From positions 9,796,001 to 9,860,000 of the forward strand of contig CM059622.1 in the NCBI GenBank assembly GCA_030435675.1: 64,000 bases of DNA. Reading direction: 5' to 3'. Both the position numbers and the translations under genes were made by a program. The stretch is from Steinernema hermaphroditum (taxonomy: Eukaryota; Nematoda; Chromadorea; Rhabditida; Steinernematidae). This document shows, one piece after another, positions 18,751 to 31,300 of this stretch; positions within the stretch are counted from its first letter, which is position 1; each line of letters starts with the position of its first letter. The notes under the pieces were generated by a model. That model saw nothing but the letters and a program-made list of their open reading frames with translations. It did no database searches and had not been told where the DNA came from.

Positions 18751-20345
18751 ATGAAGACTGTGGCAGTAGTGCTGGTCGGTGGCGCTCAGAAAGGTATGTT
18801 GCTTGCTGGAGGCGCTCTTATTTCGCTCTACGCGATCTTCCTCATTCTCCCCGTCCTCCTAATGGCTCTGGCAGTCTCAAGATGCCCTCTCAGGATCTGA
18901 TTTAATCTGACACCCGCTTTTGTTCAGTTATTTTCCTCTGATTTTCCTTTTCCCGGATACGGTATGTGCAGCGGAAAGCCATCTTGAAGCCTGCGAGGGG
19001 AAGCCGTCATTGCAGTTTTGTTTTAGGCACTCGTTTTCGTCCCCTCTCTCTCCAGCTCCCCAAACCGTTGTTCCCTATTGCCGGCGTCCCGCTCGTCGAG
19101 CACCACATCGACCAGCTGTGCCAGGTTAGCACCTTCTGAGTTCAAGAATCAGTTTTGTTTTCAGCTTCCCGACCTCACGGAGATCATCCTGCTGGGTTTC
19201 TACTCCTCCGATGAGTTCCAGGAGTTCCTCAAGCACTGCTCCACCGCTTACCGTGTCCCCGTCCGCTATGTCGAGGAGACGGACTCCCTCGGCACTGCCG
19301 GAGGTCTTGTCCGTTTCCGCGAGCAGATCCTCAAGGACTCTCCGGACGGAGTTTTCGTCCTGAACGCGGACATCTGCGGTGACCTCCCGGTGGAGGACAT
19401 GGCCGAAGAACTACAGGCGAAGGGCGACGCGCACTGCCTGATTCTGACCACCGAGGCCACGCGGGACCAGTCCATCAATTTCGGCTCTGTAGGTGCCCTG
19501 AATTTGGCTTCTCTAGTCCACAATTACAGGTGGTCGTCGACGAGAACGGGAAGGTGCTCCACTACGTTGACAAGCCCACCACGTTCGTCTCCACCCACAT
19601 CTCTTGCGGAATCTATTTGATGCGTCCGTCGATGTTCGACATGCTGAGCAAGGTGCAGTCCACCGTGGATAACGGACAGCTCTGGTTCGAGAACGACGTC
19701 TTCCCTCTGATGGCGCGCAACTCGCACTTCTACGCGCTGCACACCACCCGCTGGTGGAGTCAAACGAAGACGGCCGCGTAAGACCTGTCCTGCGCCCGAA
19801 TGCGTCAGCCTTCCGCTTTCAGGGCTGCACTCTATGCGAATCGCCACTACCTGCGTCTGTACAAGGAACGCCACCCGGACCGGCTCTCCTGCTCCGTGAG
19901 CGCTCTGCAGGCCGGAGGAGCGGAGATCGTCGGCGACGTCTTCATCGACCCCACGGCGAAGGTCCACCCGTCGGCGAAAATTGGACCCAACGTCTCCATC
20001 GGCGCTGGGGCCGTCATCGGCGCCGGCGTCCGCGTCCGCGAATCCATCATCCTCTCCGATTGTATCCTCGAGGAGCACAGCTGTGTGCTCCACAGCGTTG
20101 TCGGCTGGAGGTCTGTGGTGGGCTGCTGGGCTCGTGTCGAGGGGAGCCCGATCGCGCCGAATCCGAATATCCCTTTCGCCAAGCTGGACAACAAGCCCCT
20201 CTTCAACACCGACGGCCGTCTCAACCCTTCGCTCACCATTCTCGGTTCCGACGTCCACGTGCCGCGCGAGACGGTCATCCTTAACTCTGTGGTGCTCCCT
20301 TACAAGGAGCTCAGCTCGAGCTACAAGAACCAGATCATCCTCTAG
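18751..20345 (+). CDS. GMPPA: mannose-1-phosphate guanylyltransferase regulatory subunit alpha
   Basis: Five exons: 18751-18793, 19027-19124, 19165-19488, 19530-19777, 19823-20345 (1,236 nt, 411 residues; the human protein is about 420). The N-terminal nucleotidyltransferase-like domain opens with [20 protein letters not shown] followed by KPLFPIAG. The LGTAGGL and [10 protein letters not shown] motifs follow, then a left-handed beta-helix of hexapeptide repeats from about residue 279 ([20 protein letters not shown]). The ending [14 protein letters not shown] is typical of GMPPA. In animals GMPPA is not itself the main enzyme: it binds GDP-mannose and restrains the catalytic subunit GMPPB, setting the GDP-mannose supply for glycosylation in the cytosol. 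It is called alpha rather than beta because of the QKGTRFRP start and the C-terminus. A possible trans-splice acceptor (CGCCCAG) lies 16 bases before the ATG. Confidence 0.9.
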
Positions 20346-20509
20346 ATCCTCTAGTCTGGCGGAGTCCCTTCTGTATATTTGCCGTGCGCTGCGCCTAACC
20401 CTACCTTTCGTGCCGTTTTCTACTTGGAGTTCGAATTCCGGGAAAGTAACTGTGCAAAACTGTGATATAACTCGCTCACAATAGCTAGTATTTATTAATT
20501 AACTATAAT

Positions 20510-20515
20510 AATAAA
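20510..20515 (+). terminator. polyadenylation signal AATAAA for GMPPA
   Basis: Canonical AATAAA in an AT-rich stretch about 165 bases after the stop codon. Confidence 0.65.
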
Positions 20516-21304
20516 TTGCTCATCACCGGGGGGAGAGCGTATGTGACAAATGGCGGCCATTTCAAAGGCATGCGCTCCGAGAAGAGTCGGCGACGTGTGA
20601 CTGATCACGGGGAGCGCGATCGGCGACTCCGCGCCGAGCAAACAAGTGGAGGAGTTGCCGCTTGTAGGACAACTCAAACAGAGGCGATTAGCGGAGATCA
20701 CTTACAGACAGAGGAACGTTCTAGGGGCAAAAAATGAGAAATTAAGACGGAGGATAAACGGAGAGGTGCGGGTTACGGTATGTCGAGAGGAATAGTAAGG
20801 TTACGAAATGCAGAAATTCATCGGACAAGGGCCTTGTGGGTTATGGTATTTGTTTGGCCGAAGAGCAGTTATAGCCTGGTTTAGTCACGGACGATAGAGG
20901 CGTTTGCACGGATGGAAGTGGCTGTAGGAAGACGAGGATTATCCCTATTTACGATTCAGCTATGACGCGCCACCATAAATCACACGTCCTTGCTGACAAA
21001 TAAGTCCGGAACCCGAGGCTACAGCTTCTTTACACAAACCTGTATGACCCCACAGTAATCTCGTGGCCAGAACCGTTGCACTTCAGCCGTCGCCAGTGGA
21101 CCACTGGAAGGACTCGTCGTCTCCACCGCCGACTCATCGGCGTCCACCGGCAAACACGGGGGCAAGTTGTCCCACTCAAAAATTCGTTTAAGCGGCTCCG
21201 CTCGGTAGAGCCGCGTTCTTCGCTCCCGAATCGAATACGACGAATCTCACCGAGGATTCCGGAGAATCGAGCGATCGTCGGCGCCGCGGAGGACTGTCGC
21301 CGCC

Positions 21305-21326
21305 ATGTTTTTCAAGTTCTTGTTCC
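21305..21326 (+). CDS. anc-1: candidate alternative first exon of anc-1 (A)
   Basis: ATG in a GCCGCC context, seven codons (MFFKFLF) plus one base, then donor C|GTAAGT. It ends in phase 1, the phase needed to join the acceptor CATCTTTCAG|AT inside the first CH exon at 26943; the junction codon would be CAT. Support is sequence logic only. Confidence 0.35.
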
Positions 21327-21959
21327 GTAAGTCCTCTTTCAATCGACGTGGGAAGGGTCTCCTCTCCAGTTTGCCTTCTTCGGGGTTCTGCGCATCTACA
21401 GGAGCGCTTTGGATTGGGGAATACCGCCTCAGGTGGCACAAATGTGGGGAAGAGGAGTGGATAAGGCGATTAACCCCTCAGTTCGACATTTTCAAAGCAA
21501 ACAAGCGCCGATTCCAGCTCGGAGTGTGTTTTGGCGTCACATCCACCTGTGGGCATAATGGATACGGCGAATTCGCCGAGCGGATAGGGCTGCAAGCGGA
21601 CTATAAAAGCTTTGATCTTTTTTAAGCTTTTGGAGATGCAGGAGCTTGGCCTCTGACAACGATCATAACAGATTTGCATCCTTTAAAAGCACCATAATCC
21701 CGACCACTTTGCGCTGATTGCGTTTTGGCTTCGCGAAGACGGCGTTCTAAATAGGCGAAGTTGCTGTGGAACAGGGAGGCCACTCCATCACGCAGGGACG
21801 CAGAAGAGTCGTCGACGACAGATTTCTGAACTACGAACGATATGTTGACTCGGAAACGCTCGGGACGTCACAAACCGTTAACGACGCCGAGATAAGGGCC
21901 GCGGGGCTCGCTGCAACGCCCGCGGCATTCCGGACGTGGAAGCCCGAAGAGGCGTCCGA

Positions 21960-22050
21960 ATGATCAAGAGAATCGGGAACCTCCGCACTTGCTACGCGGA
22001 GTCGCCCTCGTCACCCTCGTCGATGGACGACCGGATCTCCTCCAAACGAG
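21960..22050 (+). CDS. anc-1: candidate alternative first exon of anc-1 (B)
   Basis: ATG at 21960, 30 codons rich in Ser and Arg (MIKRIGNLRTC..., ending ISSKR) plus one base, then donor ACGAG|GTAAGA. Phase 1 again matches the acceptor at 26943. Confidence 0.4.
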
Positions 22051-23523
22051 GTAAGACGGAGAACATCGCGCGCCACCCGCCTGCAGACCTAATATGCATC
22101 CCACAATTAGCCCTCGGACGGGGCGCGATGACCATTCCCGCCGACCGAATTGATTCGTTCGCCGACGGCAACGCGCCGAGGACTCCGTCGCATCGATTCC
22201 ACTTGTATGCGCCGACGATCGCGGAACGCGCGACCTTTCCAGGATCGCTTGTATTCTAATGATGTCCCTCGACGGATAAACAAAGCCGTCAGGGCGCTCT
22301 CGCCTGTAATCCAGGGCGCTCCCGCGCCTTCCTTCGCCGCAGCCCTAATCACGGCCATCCGCGAGACGCTTATCACGTCGCTCTTCTCCTTCCCCTGTAG
22401 AGCCGTGGATTCGATTCGAAGTGCCTCCAAAGGGTGCGTCTCTGCTAGTCGTTTCAGCGAAAACGACTTAATCGTATTGTTCCGGCTCGGCGCCGAAGAT
22501 AATATCCATTTCGCTTCCACACTGTATGTGTAGCGCCACGTTCGCTATTCGGGTGGTCTCTCTCGGCAGAAAACCGTAGAGGACTGCGGACTGTTGCGGA
22601 TCCACGTGTTCATTATTCCCATACGCGACCTTCAGAGGAGTTCGAAGGGCCATGTGGCCCTTGCAGATGCGATGAAAGATCTCGCCAGGAGAAGAATAGG
22701 GAGAACTGGCACTTTTTCGCGGAAAATAAATAAAAACGTTCGCAACACAAACACCAAGTGTTTACTTTTTTGGCTTTAAAAGGCTCGCGAAGGAGGTGAC
22801 ACCGATTCTTCCGAAGATTGTTTTTAATGAGGCTAGAAGATCTAATCCTAAAAGACCCTAGAATGATCGAACATTCTTCCACATCTGTCTTGTTGCGTTG
22901 TGCACCTTTCTACTTCACTGTCGAAATACGCTCCACGGAGAGCGCCGCTGGGAGTGGAGTGTCCGGTGCCTCCAGAAGCAAGTTCTCGTGAACAGGTCCG
23001 AGTCTCCGATCCGGGGAGGCGGATCGGAGACTCCGTTTCGGGAAAATAGTGCCCGGTGACCTCGCCGACTAAGTAAACTACGGCTAATTTGATTAGAGAC
23101 CCTTCTCGAGTGGATTCCGCCGACACTAATCGGTCTGACAGCGATTCTCCGGCGACACCACCTCTGTCGCCTCGGGCTCCTCGTGCGCGCTCCCCGTGTC
23201 CTCGCGATCCGACTTGCTCCGCTTTCAGAGGATCCAGGAGACTCTCGCGCCGATCGCGCGTGTCCTATTGCGTCGAGTGGAAGTTACTCATGCGCAGGTG
23301 ACCTTCGAGGCCAGCGAAGGCTCGCGAATTGATTAATTGATATCGAGGCGGCGGCCGACGTCTCTCGAGAACGCGGCGATCACTCGTTCTGTCGCCCATA
23401 TAGCGATCGGGTGCCTCGATCCGAAGGCCCTGAACACCACCCTCCGGCCACTCCTCCTTCACCGCGACAGGTCTCGATCGCTCCTAATCCTCCTCCGACG
23501 CACTCCGAGCGGCGCGCACCACC

Positions 23524-23575
23524 ATGTCACGTCGTCGGAATCCTTGCTGTCCCTGCTTTAGGATGTCCTCCAAAT
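23524..23575 (+). CDS. anc-1: candidate alternative first exon of anc-1 (C)
   Basis: ATG after ACCACC, 17 codons MSRRRNPCCPCFRMSSK plus one base, then donor AAAT|GTAAGT. It ends in phase 1 like the other two. The Cys cluster CCPC near the N-terminus could be a lipidation site, which would tether this isoform to membrane (inference). Confidence 0.4.
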
Positions 23576-24555
23576 GTAAGTCGTGCTATAATCTACTCAC
23601 TTTGACCAGGGATTTTGGCCCCCTTCCCTCCCTTTGCCCTGAGTCCTCTAAGGAGGCGACGTGGACCTATACGACGTGGGCTCAAGTTCTATGTCTTTAC
23701 AATCCGGGTTTAAAGCTCGATTAAACTGTGCTCGGCGGTCATTTGCCGCAGATGCCGTTGGAACGTGGGTCCTCCGCATTCCTCCCTTTCACGTCACTAT
23801 GAGCACCGTTTGAATCTGTTCGCAAACACAGAAACGTCTTTTTGGGGCCTCGCGCTCCGTTTCGACGGCTAATTCGCCGAGGCGATCCGATTACAACGCA
23901 CGCGATGTAACAAATCCCGATGGCGACATCGGAGGCGCTGTGGATTCCCACGAAGCCGTTCTGCGGGGTTCCACTCTTTTTTGCATCTTTATCGCCTGTT
24001 TTGATCTCATTTCGCCGTTCTCAAGGTCGAGGGAACGCGAAGCGATAAGTCCGAAGGGTCATTCCGGAACCGAGAGGAGGATACTCCGCAGAAGAAGATG
24101 GGGCTTGGGGAGGTCCACGGGGCCAGACCGATGGAATCCTTTCCGCCGCGAGTCGTTCATCGGTTCAGAGCTGAGAGTCAACATAATAAAACGCGACGTG
24201 AATGCACACAGAGCTATAAAAAGAATGCAGGAATACGGTGCACGTGGAACGAACGCTGCAAAGGTTGGAGTTCGTGCTCCGTGCAGGCCTGCACGCACCG
24301 ACTATCAACGAAAAGGTAGGGTCCTTTGTTGGGAGGAATCATCTGCTTCTTCGAGACTTTTACAAGCTTGAGAATGGGACACTTCACCTTCGATTCACGT
24401 TATCACGCATCTTACTTCAGATATAAGAGATCTGAATGAGATACAAAAACACGCAGCTATAATATTCACCGTACGCCGAGGGACCCGCCTACCTTCTGAG
24501 CGGCCCGAACGTGTCCCTCCTTTTCTGGATGCCATTCGGGGAGACTCCCTTCCAC

Positions 24556-24749
24556 GTTGTTAAGACATTTGAGTCCCGGACACAAAGCTCCGACGAAACG
24601 GTGACATTTGCAAACGACAGAAACGTCAAACGTCAATTATGAAGTATCAAATTGGTGAGCAAATAAGAAGAAATTAACTCAAACTCAAACGTTTCGTCGG
24701 AGCTCTGTGTCCGGAACTCAAGTGTCCGGGACTCAAATGTCTCAACAAC
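24556..24749. mobile_element. 194-bp MITE with 8-bp target duplication
   Basis: Inverted ends GTTGTTAAGACATTTGAGTC and their complement, flanked by the perfect direct repeat CCTTCCAC (24548-24555 and 24750-24757). No coding capacity. Confidence 0.75.
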
Positions 24750-24960
24750 CCTTCCACCACTCTAAACGCGCAATATCTTCATCGAACCAAACTGGCCATT
24801 TCTGGCCATGTTCCCAAATGAAGTGTATAGCCACTTTTTTGTCCTCCTTCATATTGAGTGACTTTACCAGCCCCGAGCTCTCTGAAGGACGTTTTTCGTC
24901 CTCCTGTTGGTTTAAATTCATCGTATACAAAAAAAGAACAAGCGTGGAAGACTCGTGAAT

Positions 24961-25123
24961 AGAGTTGTCATCGGATCGGTCTAATAGAGGTCAATTTTTT
25001 TTATTGTTATGGACCGTGACGTTGGCGCGAATCCAGGGCATTTGAAAGTTTCTCGATTTGACTTCAAAATTGGTCCGGACTACCAAAAATGTGGATTTTC
25101 GGGTTCAACCCGGTGACAACTCT
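24961..25123. mobile_element. 163-bp MITE with about 10-bp target duplication
   Basis: Inverted ends AGAGTTGTCATCGG and CCGGTGACAACTCT, flanked by ACTCGTGAAT (24951-24960) and ACTCGTAAAT (25124-25133), nine of ten bases equal. No coding capacity. Confidence 0.65.
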
Positions 25124-26902
25124 ACTCGTAAATGAGAGCCATATTTGCTAGCGATCATTCCGCTCAAAATAGAGCTGTATTAGAGCCGAACCTCCAAGAG
25201 CCTTTCTTGTCCATCACTTCTAACATGAGAACGCTCTTCCCTGAAGAGCTGATAAGCCCCAAAGTTAGAGTGCGTCTAATACAGTGGCGCTTCCTCGGAA
25301 GACCTTACCATAGATAACTCTCGAATTCCTCCGTTTGAGTGAATCCAAAGGGAGCTTCCCCAAGACTTCCACGGTCCCCGTCCTACTTGTCGCGAAAAGG
25401 TACTTCACGCCCGGCTGCAATTAGCCGCTAAATCAATCGGCGCAGTCGTAAGCTCTCAGTTCCAGTGGAGTCCCCGACGACCCCCGTTCGCAACAGCACC
25501 TCGAAAAAAGTAGTCGTAATTCGGGAGGTCCCTCCGTCACCGTCGTTTGTAGATACACACCGCCGATTAATCATGATTCCTTTCGCCGCCGCCGTCGATT
25601 AAAGATCGAAGTCGTTAGCGTTTCCGAGTCGCCTTCGAGATTTATCGCCCCCGGGCTCCGTTCATGGCACAAGGAGAAGAGAGGCGTCGGATCCCACTAG
25701 GAGACGACGTTGTAGATTCCTTGAGACTGTGCAGCCTGGCATTCTCGTGGCCAGTAAGGCTACATACCTCCTTTCAAATTCCTCCCACAAGACTCTTCAG
25801 GTAGATGCACTGCAATCCCCATTTGTCCTAAACAAGTCCACGGAGGACTGTGCTGCTTTGAAACCGTCCAGTTCACACGCTCCAGAGTGTGCAGCTCGAC
25901 ACTAAAGCGGAACCAAAGAGCTGGCGACCCTTTGTGGCAAATGCTCTGTATCTGCAAACGGGACGATGTTCCCCAACTTCCTCTGCTAATCCGTCTGTCC
26001 GTTTTTCGGTGCTCTCCGCGCCACCCAGTCTCCGCTACGTCAAAACATCACAAAGTGCGTCATTTGCAGCGGCGCTTTCCCTTTGCTCGTCGCCGAATGG
26101 CGACGTTTTCCCACGGGCGACAGACTCCGTTCGGGCGATTCGAATAGTCCATCGGGAGTGTGTCATCGATGCGTCGACGACTCGAGGGGATTACGCGCGG
26201 ACAGGTCGTCGGGAGGGATTCGCAACTCTCGGAAAGTGCTTTCGGATTGGGTGTTAACTCCAGGGGCAGACGATGTTCTGGCGAGGGTGATCAGAAGAAT
26301 AACAGGAAGAGCTCTCGATTTTGTGAATTCGAAGGGCAAACAACCGGAACGGGTTCCTGGGAGCGGAGTGCCGAGGAAGTGCGCCAAACGACCGTTTTAT
26401 GTCGTTTGTCGCCGCGTGTAAACAACGGTCAACACACGCCGACGGGTAAACAAAAGTGCGAACTGTGGGCGTTGAGGGAAATCACCCCGGGGACGAAGAG
26501 AGAGACGGTCCGAGGCAGAGGATTCTGGCAGAACAAGTAGGAAACAAGGTATTTGCATAAGTCGGTCCTGGGGAGAACTCTGTCGGACGTTTGGGGCTAG
26601 GACCGCACTAGGGGGGCCTGGCCAGAGGTAGCGACCCCGTGGTGGCCGGCGACGGCGTCTGGCGACGAGGCGATTCGGAAGACACATCCTCCGCTCATCC
26701 GCGCTCTGCGGCGTCCTTGCTCCGTCCCCTCCCCGCGAGCCGGCCAGCGTCGCCACACAGAGCGGCGCTCGCGCGCATTATTCGCAACACACTCTGTTTG
26801 ATGCCTGGTTGTTGTCTCCGACGCAATCGTCCCCCGCCGCCATCACCGCCACACGCATCGTCGACCAGAAGCCAGGCCAGATTCAGGAGGGCCTAGGGAG
26901 CC

Positions 26903-28320
26903 ATGTTCAAGGCGCTCTTCTCACCGCTGCGGCATCTTTCAGATCAACACGACAAGATCCAGAAGAAAACGTTCACCAAATGGATCAACTACCACCTCGA
27001 AACGGTAGGTCGTCTTCTTCTCTCTGGGGGCCCTCGGGCGGTTAGGAGGGTTCGGAATCCTTTTGAGTGATCATCGCCGCTCGCGTTCAAATTTACGACT
27101 TTTGGCGCTTTGCCGACTGAGAAGACAACCGGTTCGTTTCGCTTTCGTTTCCTTTTGCCACCTTTTACGACTGCACCACCCACTCGAGTCCCTCGAATGA
27201 TCTGACCCCTCAGAGGCCCGACATCGGCATGCACACCACCTGAGGGTCCGTCCTCGCAACAAAAACACGCACAGCATGACGTTTTGATTAATCGTCCGTC
27301 GGCGGAACTGGCGTTGATCGATGGGGTCTCGAGGGCCACTGCGAGTGGCTCGTAGAGTACTGTAGTCATGGTCCTGGTTGCAGCACAACTCCTCCCGTCA
27401 GGTGGAGGATCTGTTCGAAGACCTCCGCGATGGCGTCCTCCTCTGCCATCTGATCGAAGTGCTCACCGGAGAGGCGCTGGTGAGTCCGTTTCCGACTTCG
27501 ATGACCTTTCGGCGATATTCGGAGATTCTGATCTCGGAATTCGACGCCGAAGGCGTCAAGGCCACCCAGGAGCAGGTCCTTAACCAATGCTGTTTCAGCC
27601 CGTGCACAAGGGTCGAGTCTCCAAGAGGGTCCACCACATAAGCAACCTCACCACGGCACTTACCGTACTCCGTCGTCGGGGACTCGAACTCATCAACAAC
27701 AACCCGACCGACCTGGCCGACGGGAATCCGCGAATCGTCCTCGGCCTCATCTGGCAGATGATTTTGCACTTTCAAGTACCCACACACCCCACAGGGCTAC
27801 CGTAATCCCTTCCTTCAGGTTGAATCGAACCTGCAGCTGCTCTCGGAGTGGGGCTTCGAGGCGGCGGCGTCGCCCGCGGCGCCTTCGACCTCCTCCTCGA
27901 CGCCTTCGACACCCGTCGGGAAGCTCAAGAGTTCCGTGGACCGCGTCGTGCTCCGCTGGGTCGTCGTGGAGATCGCGAGGTGAGCTCGAGGCTGGAGGAT
28001 CCCACAGCGAAGTCGGCTTTCAGGAAGCACCAGATTGCCGTCAACGACATGGACAAGTCGTGGCGGGACGGTGTCGCCTTCAACGCCCTCGTGCACCGTT
28101 CGAGACCCGAGCTGGTGGACATGGAGCGCGTGAAGAGGGCGACGCCGCGGGAGAACGTCGAAAGGGCCTTCCGCCTTGCCGAGGAGCACCTCAACATCAG
28201 GTGAGCCAGCCCGGGAGCGCCGCCCCCTCTACCCGATCCTCTAGGCCTCTCCTGGACGTGGAAGACGTCCTCTGCGACAAACCCGACAAGCGTTCCATCA
28301 TCACGTACGTCACCCAGTTC
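26903..28320 (+). other. anc-1: exons encoding the actin-binding CH domain pair of anc-1
   Basis: Exons 26903-27004, 27384-27479, 27599-27775, 27819-27979, 28024-28200, then 28245 onward. The first exon also contains a good internal acceptor (CATCTTTCAG, ending 26942) that could receive the alternative first exons upstream. Linker residues from the fourth exon read AAPSTSSSTPSTPVGK, as in nesprin CH linkers. Confidence 0.75.
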
Positions 28321-31300
28321 ATCCGGGTCACCTCGGGTCTTCGTCCCATCGAGCCCCAGCCCCTGGGACAACCCTCCATGGACCGGTTCCGGCCTCTGAT
28401 CCATTGGATCTCTAACACCTCTCAGGTGTCAATGGCCTACGATCCCAAATCGGATCTCTACGCCCAGTACCAGGTGACTCAGAAGGTCGACGTACTTGAA
28501 TTACGGTACCGCTTGCAGCACTACCTGACTCTCAGAAAGGACTTCTCCGCACGGAAAGTGGAATTCGAGGCGCTCTCAAAGGTGAAAGACGCTCTCCCTG
28601 AAGATGAGTGGCAGCGGATTCTGGAGGAGTGGGGTCGCATAGCCCGTGGTCTCGACCTCTGGTGCGCCGCTGTCGAACAGGAGCTTCCGGGGCCCCTTGC
28701 TGAGCTCGCTGTGTGGGTCTCCAAGTCGGAGCACCTCTGCTCGGAGCAGCTCCATCTGGAGAAGACGGACGCGAAGACGTCGTTGCAAACGATCGCCAGA
28801 TGCCTGGAGGCACACGAGAAGCACTTCGCCGACTACCCGCGGCACCTGGAACGCTTCTTTTCGCTCTACAACGCGGGGAAGGTGGAAGGCAGGCCCGTGC
28901 CGGCGCAGTTCCTCGAGCCCCTCCGTCTGCGGGTCGAGGGCCTCAACGATACGTCGCGGGACCGTATCCACCTCCTCCACGTGCGGACGGCCTTCTTCCG
29001 CGTCCTCGACTTCATCCAGCAGCTGAACGAGAAGACGGAGACGTGGAAGGGCGCCGACTCCCTCCGGGCGTTGAATCGCTGCATCCGCGAGTACAACGAA
29101 GAGATCGCCGCGGACCCCGAACGGTGTCTGAAGGCGCTCGTCGACGACCTCCGACGGATCGCCGTCTCGAAGGAAACACGAGAGACGGCAGAGCTGGTGC
29201 GCGAGGCGGACAGCCTCTTCCGCGACGCGACCATGCGCTTCCGCGACCTCAGCACGCTCCTCGACGAGCAGTTCCGCCTCTGGAGAGACTTCGAGACGCG
29301 TTCGAAGCGCCTCGACGACGAGCTCGGCGTTGTAGAGCGCGAGCGCCTGAAGCTCGACGCGACGCTGCATTCGGCGCTCCGGAAATGCGAGCAGCTCGCC
29401 GACCAGATCTGCAAGGCCGGCAGCAGCGATGCCCGGACTACGGTAAACGACCGTCTCGACGCCCTCCGCGCGAGATTCAAGACCCTCTCACAGGTAGGGC
29501 CCATCTTCCAGAAGACGAATCGCTCTCTTCAGAGGGGCGTCGGAGGTCGACTCGTCGTCGACTTCACGGTGCCGTCGACATCGGCGGCGCCGACGTCTCC
29601 CATCGAGGGGACTCACCTGCACAAGTGGATGAACGACGTGAAGGAGCTCGTCGAGACGAAGATATCGACGACCGAGGAGGCGAACCAGCTCCTTGAGGCC
29701 TTCGCCGTGAGTGTGTCCCTCGGGGACGCCTAAGACGTGATTTCAGAAGAAGCAGGCGGAGCTGCCGACGGTGGAGTCCGAGCGGATCGCCATCATGCGG
29801 AACCTGAAGAACGCGCAGAAGGAGGAGTTGAACACTCAGTACCGGACGCTGCGCAATGAAATTCCGATCCGCCAGAGCACGCTAAAGATCGTCGTCTCGA
29901 TGGTCTCCTCTGTGGAGACCTATTTGAAGAAGGTCGAGGACTGGACAGAGACCTACTCCTTCGACAGCGCAGAGGTACCCGGAGGCCACAGGGCGTTCTC
30001 CTGAATTGGGGCGTTGTAGACTAAGGACCAGTTCGGGAAGGAGGCCGAGATTCTGAGGCAGATCGACTCGATGCTCGATGCCTTCCAGGCGCCCGACTAC
30101 GCGCCACTCATCGAAACGGAGCCGATCCGAAGCCGGGTCCAGAAGCTTAGAACAGTGGTTATAGTAAGTAGCGGGTACGGTAGTCTGACCACGAGACTTT
30201 CTTCTGCAGAAGATTGAGACGGTGTACATCGAGAGGACAGTGACCATCATCGAGGAGAAGATCGAGATTCTCGCGAAGTGGGCGTCGACGCGCGAGCAAC
30301 AGGTGAGTTCGAGGGTTACGGTAGTGTTATGGCGACGCAAAAACGAGCCGCGGACGTGCACTTTCGCAGCTGCAGGCGTCCTCTCTTCCGGCTAACAGCT
30401 GCGGAGTTGCAGAGCAGAGTGAGTCACGCGGCCGGGGTGACATGGCGGTCGATCATAATCGCGGGAGAGATCAGTCGGGGACAGAAAAACGAGATGTCTT
30501 CAGGGAGTCCTTCTGGAGGAGATCGAAGACGGCCTCGAGCGCCTCGAGACGTACCGCGAGAGGGGCGTCGACCTGGAGCCGTTGACGGCGCGCATCTCTA
30601 CGATCCAGGGCGAGTGGACGGAGCTCAGCCGCGAGTTCGAGCAGGAGGAGAAGATCCGCGCCACGCAGCTCCAGGAGCTCCTGGCCAGGAAGGGCCAGAT
30701 CCTGGCGAGGGCCGAGGCCTCTCCGGACGAGCTGCGAGCCTCCGTCGTCACCGTGGAGGTCCTCAACACAGAACTGGGTCCGTTCAGAGGTATGCGGTAG
30801 TTGAGGGACACAACGGCTACAGTGATATTCAGACGAACCTCAAGTGGCGGAACTGGAGGAGAGGTGGCTGAAGAAGCGCGTGCAGATCGAGCGTCTTCTG
30901 GAGGCAGTGGAGCATCTAAGTCGCCTCGAGGAGCGCTTCGCCGTCTCGGAGCGGCTGCGCTGCGTCGCTCTGGAGGGGATGCTCGCCGACTGCGGAGTGC
31001 TGGAGCACCGGCTTTCTCAGGTGGCGCTCTGCTCACCGCTGAAAACAGCGACGGAGCTGCGTGTGGCCGCCCTCCGGGACCTCATCAGAAGACGCCGCAG
31101 CGCGGAGACCGTCGCGCTGAGGAAGGAACTGGCGGAGAGAGTGCGGAATCTGGAGCTGACCGGAGAGGAGGACCTTCCGGTCGCCCGCGAGGTGCTCAAG
31201 GTGGGTGCTGTCTTCGGCATATCGATCGATCGCCGAATCGCCGCTTTTTGCTTCCTCCGAGGGCGAATCGGATGTAACGCACGGAGGAGGTCCGCCTGCT

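Larger units (their letters stand above)
20516..26902. other. 6.4-kb region upstream of anc-1 CH exons
   Basis: It contains three short open pieces that look like alternative first exons (21305-21326, 21960-22050, 23524-23575) and two MITEs (24556-24749, 24961-25123). The rest (20516-21304, 22051-23523, 23576-24555, 25124-26902) shows no gene by eye; it is probably promoter and intron sequence of anc-1. Confidence 0.45.

Noticed and set aside
16492..20345. CTDSPL2-GMPPA operon
   Set aside because: The gap is about 1 kb, far above the roughly 100-base spacing usual in nematode operons.
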